Below, piece after piece: positions 59,566 to 64,000 of a stretch of 64,000 nucleotides of DNA. The position numbers were made by a program, and so were the translations under genes. The stretch is from Nicotiana tabacum (taxonomy: Eukaryota; Streptophyta; Magnoliopsida; Solanales; Solanaceae): contig NC_134085.1 in the NCBI RefSeq assembly GCF_000715075.1, positions 134,244,060 to 134,308,059 on the forward strand. The letters run 5' to 3'. How positions within the stretch are numbered: position 1 is the stretch's first letter; each line of letters starts with the position of its first letter. Under the pieces are notes generated by a model, which worked only from the letters and a program-made list of their open reading frames with translations, was not told where the DNA came from and ran no database searches.

Positions 59566-60056
59566 CTTGTTGGGATTGGAAAATCAGGTGTCATGCGGAA
59601 GCTAGAAAAGTAAACCTTGAGCGACGATAAATCATGCAACAAAGAGAAATATACCAAAAAGACACAAACATTTAACGTGGTTCGGTCAACTAACCTACGT
59701 CCACCGCAGAAATGAGCAATCAACTATATAAAAAGAATACAAAAATATTGAGCGAACAACCTCACGAAGATAAAAATACAAGTGATTCACTAACACTTGT
59801 CCCGTAAAGTTTTTCCCCTAAACACGACTCTCAAACCCCATATGGCTACATTGTGGATGCTCCTGAATGAGAAGGAAGGATCCTCAATTTATAGAAGTCC
59901 AAATATTTTTCTATAAGAAAAAGGACTAGCTAAGTATAGGAGAGTTATAATTTTCTTCTACAAAAAGAAAAACCCAATTAAGGTAATTATATTGCCCTTT
60001 CCTTCAACAAATAGGAAAACCAAATATGGTAAGAAAATTATACCAAACACCTAACA

Positions 60057-60498
60057 AATATCACTTAACACATAAAACAGAAATTTCACTAAAGGAAATT
60101 GGAAGAGAAACACCAGCCATAAAGACATATATACTCCACCAAGAGAAATCAATTGACACACACTATCACTGCAAATTCAACCTCTAACTCTTAATAGCTC
60201 TTTTGAAGCTTGATTCCTAATAATACATGTTAAGTTAAGGAAAAGAAATGAACCTGTTAAAGCAAACGTTTCTTTAATAACAGCATAAGAGACATCACAA
60301 GGCCACTTCCCAAATAGTTAATGGGGGAAGATCCTAATGAAAGGGAATTCGAACGAGAAGTGTGGTAGGATTAAATGCCTATGTATTGTAACAAGTGCTT
60401 GCAATTGGGGCGTGTGTGCCAGGAACCACAGAAGGAAGCTATGCCTAAACAACAGAAGGGGAGGTATCAGAAGCCTCAACAATTTTGGAGGAAGTTAG
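60057..60498 (+). other. Spacer with a possible LINE ORF1-type zinc-knuckle scrap
   Basis: Mostly unassigned. At 60375-60490 a frame reads MPMYCNKCLQLGRVCQEPQ and ends KGRYQKPQQFWRK. The C-x2-C ... G-x2-C spacing and the basic tail recall DUF4283/zinc-knuckle proteins of plant LINEs. The stretch is short and preceded by stops, so this is weak. Confidence 0.3.
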
Positions 60499-60839
60499 TG
60501 TTGAGTGCCAAAGTTCCACATCGGTGAAGTACCAATTTTGGTTGGTACTTCACCCTATAAAAGAAGGCGTAATGTTTAGGATTTAAACACACCTCTCATT
60601 TGCCTTCTTATCTTCTTAAGGAATTTGTATCTTCTCTCTTTAGTATTATTTCACTTGTATTTTTGTAGTGGAATAAAATATTGGTTGTGTCTAGGGAAGT
60701 AGGCAAAATTGGCCGAACCTCGTAAATTCTGGTGTTCCTTTTATTGTTGTATTGTTGTCTTATTTATTATTTAGTGGCTGCCATAATTTTTGGTATAGTA
60801 GATGTGACTCATTCACACTATATACATTTGGCTTCCGCA
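60499..60839 (+). mobile_element. 5' LTR of the Ty1-copia (Tork/Tnt1-like) element
   Basis: Starts TGTTGAGTGCCAAAGTTCCA and ends about CTTCCGCA. TATA-like CCTATAAAAGAAGG near 60553. Before it an inverted pair, 'tgaagtaccaa' and 'ttggtacttca', could fold. The 3' LTR lies beyond the window. The last few bases are uncertain. Confidence 0.8.
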
Positions 60840-60844
60840 ATAAT

Positions 60845-60855
60845 TGGTATCAAAG
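60845..60855 (+). promoter_or_regulatory. PBS of the copia element
   Basis: TGGTATCAAAG, one base from the initiator Met tRNA site TGGTATCAGAG. Confidence 0.8.
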
Positions 60856-60857
60856 AC

Positions 60858-61021
60858 AAGGTACTGTCTAAGTATGCTATGTGGTTGTAGCATAGTCTGA
60901 TCTTCCACATCAGAAAAGATTTATCTTGGTAACTGAGTCAAGGTTCTGTATGAGTATGCTCTGTGGTTACAGCTTAGTCTGATCTTCTACACCAGAAAGG
61001 AAATAATCTTGATTTGTGTCG
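60858..61021 (+). repeat. 82-bp imperfect tandem duplication in the copia leader
   Basis: 'aaggtactgtctaagtatgc' at 60858 and 'aaggttctgtatgagtatgc' at 60940. Each copy contains a small self-complementary piece; the first is ATGCTA...TAGCAT around GTGGTTG. Confidence 0.75.
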
Positions 61022-61050
61022 TCAGCTATTAAATAATATTTGTGTCAAAG

Positions 61051-61950
61051 ATGGGAGACAATAAACAAGAAAAATCTACATCAAGTGTCAACAATACGTC
61101 ATCATTGGCATCTTCGCTTATGACAAGAATTGTGTCAAATGCAAAATTTGCGGTAGAAATTTTTGACGGGTCAAGACATTTTGGGATGTGTCAAGGCGAG
61201 GTTCTAGATGTCCTTTTTCAACAAGGGCTAGATCTTGCTATTGAAAAAAAGTGACCAGATGTTATTGGAGAAGAATATTGGAGAATTATCAATCGTGTTG
61301 CTTGCGGTACCATTCGATCCTACCTTGCTAGAGAGAAGAAATATCCATACACAAAGGAAACTTCTACAAGTAAATTATGGAAAGCACTGGAGGATAAATT
61401 TTGAAGAAAAACAGTCAAAATAAATTATACATGAAGAAGAGACGGTTTCGCTTCACCTATGTTCCTGGTACCACGATGAATGAACATATCACTAGTTTCA
61501 ATAAGTTGGTCACAGATTTGCAAAATATCGATGCAACTTTTGATAATGGTGACTTGGCCTTAATGTTGTTGGGGTCACTTCCTGTTGAGTACGAGCACCT
61601 TGAAACTACTCTACTCCATAGGAATGACAAAATTTCTCTTAGAGAAGTTTGTTCGGCTTTGTACAGCTATGAACAAAGAAAGGGAGAAAAACAGAAGGGC
61701 GGAGAAGGAGAAGCATTGGTTGTGAGGGGTCGTCCTTAAAATCAAATGAGGACAAAGAAATGAAGATCCAAGTCAAGATCTAGACCCAGCAAAGATGAAT
61801 GTGCTTTTTGTCGACAAAAGGGGCACTGGAAGAAAGACTGTCCAAAGTTGAAGAATAAGGCCAAACATAATAATGGAAAGGCCATTATGGATTCAAATAT
61901 AGCTGATGGTGATGATTTAGACTTCTCATTAGTTACAATAGATCCATAAA
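61051..61950 (+). pseudogene. gag: Gag of the copia element
   Basis: Starts MGDNKQEKSTSSVNN. Then KFAVEIFDGSRHFGMCQGEV, LDVLFQQGLDLAIEKK, the continuation in another frame with YTKETSTSKLWKALEDKF, and FRFTYVPGTTMNEHITSFNK, LALMLLGSLPVEYEHLETTL and REVCSALYSYEQRK. The CCHC zinc knuckle CAFCRQKGHWKKDC is at 61800-61841. Frameshifts fall near 61245 (an A-run) and 61400, with a stop at 61737. Gag would package element RNA in particles. The set is typical of the Tork/Tnt1 clade. Confidence 0.88.
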
Positions 61951-62160
61951 CATTATCAGACATATGGTTTATGGACTCGGCTTGTAGCTATCATATGTGT
62001 CCCAACAGGGACTGGTTCGTGGATTTTCAAGAAGGAGAATATGGAGTCGTCCACATAGCGGATAACAGCCCTCTTACCTCATATGGAATTGGTTCAATAT
62101 GATTAAGGAACCATGATAGAATAATCAGAATATTAACAGATGTTCGATATGTACCAGGTT
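61951..62160 (+). pseudogene. pro: Protease of the copia element
   Basis: DIWFMDSACSYHMCPNRDWF follows the zinc knuckle. The active-site triplet reads D-S-A where the family has D-S-G, a change expected to kill the enzyme. A stop follows GIGSI near 62100. Confidence 0.8.
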
Positions 62161-63362
62161 TGAAGAAAAATCTCATCTCTGTGGGAGCCCTAGAATCAAA
62201 AGGGTTCAAAATCATTACAGAAAATGGAGTAATGAGAGTATGCTCCGGTGCACTAGTGGTAATGAAGGCCAATCGGAAAAATAATAACATGTACCGTTAT
62301 CGTGGTAGTACAGTTATTGGGACAACGACAGTAACATCCAATGACGAAAAAGAGGCAGAAGCAACCAGGCTATGGCACATGCGCTTGGGACATGCTGGAG
62401 GAAAATCCTTGAAATCTTTATCAGATTAAGGATTGTTAAAAGGAGTAAAGGCTTGCAACTTGGAGTTTTGCGAGCATTGTGTCAAAGGGAAACAGACAAG
62501 GGTTAAATTTGGTACGGCGATCCATAATACTAAAGGCATTTTGGATTATGTACACTCTGATGCTTGGGGTCCTTCCAAAACACCTTCATTGGGTGGGAAG
62601 CACTATTTTGTAACCTTTGTTGATGATTTTTCCCGAAGAGTGTGGGTGTATACAATGAAGAGCAAAGATGAAGTGTTGGGAATTTTTCTCAAATGGAAAA
62701 TGATGGTGGAGAATCAAACAGACAGGAGGATCAAGTGTATTCACACAGACAATGGAGGTGAATACAAAAATGATCATTTTAATAAGGTCTGTGAAAATGA
62801 TGGCATCGTCTGACACTTCACTGTCAGACATACACCACAACAGAATGGAGTGGCAGAACGTATGAACCAGACCTTGTTGGAGAAGGTATGGTGTATGTTG
62901 TCCAATGCTGGCTTGGGCAAAGAATTTTGGGCTGGGGCAGTTACATATGCATGCCACCTCATTAATCGTCTACCATCTACTGCTATTGATGGCAAGACAC
63001 CATTTGGAAAATGGTATGGAAAGCCTACTATAGATTATGACTCTTTGCATGTATTTGGCTCAACTGCATATTATCATGTGACAGAGTCAAAATTGGATCC
63101 AAGGGCAAAGAAAGCTATTTTTATGGGGATTACTTCTGGAGTCAAAGGATACCGCTTATGGTGTCCTATGACAAAGAAAGTAATATTCAGCAGGGATGTT
63201 ACCTTTGATGAATCTACTATGGTAAATAAGGTAACAGAAGATACCAAACAAAATGAGGGTGCTTCTAAGCAGGTGGAGTTTGAGGAAAAATTTATTTTTC
63301 CTACACAAGAAGCAGAGGAGGAAACAAATGAATTGTCCTCTGGAAGAAGAGCCAGTAGAGAG
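62161..63362 (+). pseudogene. int: Integrase of the copia element
   Basis: Pre-integrase zinc-binding region: LWHMRLGHAGGKSLKSLSD, a stop at 62427, GLLKGVK and CEHCVKGKQ. Core: VHSDAWGPSK (first Asp), CIHTDNGGEYKN (second Asp), then a stop at 62811 and TPQQNGVAERMNQTLLEKVW with the catalytic Glu. C-terminal: ATYACHLINRLPSTA, SKLDPRAKKAIFMGIT and GYRLWCP. All three acidic residues are present, but the two stops make it inactive. A frameshift near 63330 separates it from RT. Confidence 0.9.
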
Positions 63363-64000
63363 TGAGATTCCAACTCAGGAACCTCAATAACAACTTGAAT
63401 CAATAGCAACTAGCAGGCCAAAAAGGACAATAACAAAATATGTTCGTCTTATAGAGATGGTTGCTTATACCGCCTCAATTGTAGCTGATGATGTTCCTAC
63501 CACTTATAAAGACGCAGTCCAAAGTTCAGAAGAAGATAAGTGGAGGATTTCCATGAATGATGAAATACAATCTCTTCATCAGAATCATACATGGAGATTG
63601 GCCAATCTCCCGAAGGGAAAGAAAGCAATTGGGTGCAAATGGGTATTTGCAAATAAAGAAGGATTTCCTAACTATGAATATGTTCGCTACAAAGCAAGAT
63701 TGGTGGCCAAAGGATATGCTCAAAAAGAGGGAATTGATTACAATGAAGTGCTTTCTCCAGTTGTAAGACATTCCTTTATTAGAATTGTGTTGGCTTTGGT
63801 AGCACAGTTGGATTTGGAACTAGTTCAGATGGATGTAAAAACTACGTTTTTACATGGAAGCTTGGAGGAGGAAATCTACATGACTCTGCCAGAAGGATTC
63901 AAAGTTGCTGGAAAAGAAAATATGGTATGCAAACTTGAAAAATCATTGTACGGATTGAAACAATCTTCTAGACAATGGTACAAGCGATTTGACAAGTTTA
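63363..64000 (+). pseudogene. pol: Reverse transcriptase (5' part) of the copia element, cut by the window end
   Basis: The frame starting in the linker (EEPVESEIPTQEPQ, stop near 63388) continues with TYKDAVQSSEEDKWRISMND, WRLANLPKGKKAIGCKWVF, YKARLVAKGYAQKEGIDYNE, MDVKTTFLHGSLEEEIYMTL and LEKSLYGLKQSSRQWYKRF. After 63388 it is open to the last base. MDVKT(T/A)FLHG contains the first catalytic Asp. The YVDD box and RNase H lie beyond the window. Confidence 0.9.

Larger units (their letters stand above)
58850..60056 (-). mobile_element. Miniature LTR retroelement (TRIM-like), 1207 bp
   Basis: Two direct repeats of 493 and 489 bp (58850-59342 and 59568-60056) flank only 225 bp. On the minus strand the LTR reads TGTTAGGTGTTTG ... 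CCTAACA or CCCAACA. A PBS for initiator Met tRNA, TGGTACCAGAGC (plus strand 59554-59565), follows the 5' LTR by two bases. A PPT, AAGGGGGAGAAT (plus strand 59343-59354), abuts the 3' LTR. There is no coding capacity. Flanking pentamers (AACCT and AATAT) do not match, so the target duplication is lost or an edge is misplaced by a few bases. Confidence 0.85.

Overview
This window is plant nuclear repeat DNA, most likely from a Solanaceae genome (Nicotiana- or Capsicum-like). That placement rests on remembered family resemblance of the Ogre/Tat retroelement proteins and LTR boxes, not on a search. I found no intact host gene, rRNA gene or complete tRNA gene. Almost every coding stretch is a decayed LTR-retrotransposon, so what can be read here is mainly the order of insertions, deletions and recombination.

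Layout. (1) 1-921 and 30907-32090 look like two halves of the 5' LTR of a plus-strand Ogre/Tat Ty3-gypsy element, 'C'. (2) That LTR is split by a ~30 kb minus-strand block (922-30906) with three LTRs of one family in tandem: right LTR 27316-30906, full internal region A (12474-27315), middle LTR 8782-12473, truncated internal region B (2244-8781), partial left LTR 922-2243. The middle LTR serves both as 3' LTR of A and 5' LTR of B. A carries ORF1 (DUF7745-like), gag, protease, a G-patch, a probable intron, RT, two RNase H domains and integrase. (3) Element C continues from 32091 to about 46876 with the same gene order. A 3783-bp solo LTR (40365-44147) with a perfect 5-bp target duplication interrupts it between the second RNase H and integrase. 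(4) 46877-55656 is a GC-richer, pol-less Tat-like element, 'D', with an LTR, a PBS and a gag remnant on the plus strand and a decayed multi-exon ORF on the opposite strand. (5) 55657-60498 is old intergenic and LTR debris plus a complete miniature LTR element (58850-60056, minus strand). (6) 60499-64000 is the 5' LTR, gag, protease, integrase and start of RT of a degenerate Tork/Tnt1-like Ty1-copia element that runs off the window.

How the parts relate. A, B and C share a non-standard gypsy plan: an extra ORF before gag, a tRNA-Arg-type primer site, dual RNase H, and tandem repeats between integrase and the 3' LTR. This is the Ogre/Tat lineage plan. All copies carry stops and frameshifts, so none looks autonomous now. 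The least explained signal is a ~50-bp two-part module with core GATACGTAGGCA. It recurs in sense orientation in the spaces between LTR, ORF1, gag and the 3' region of A and B, and once directly after integrase in C.
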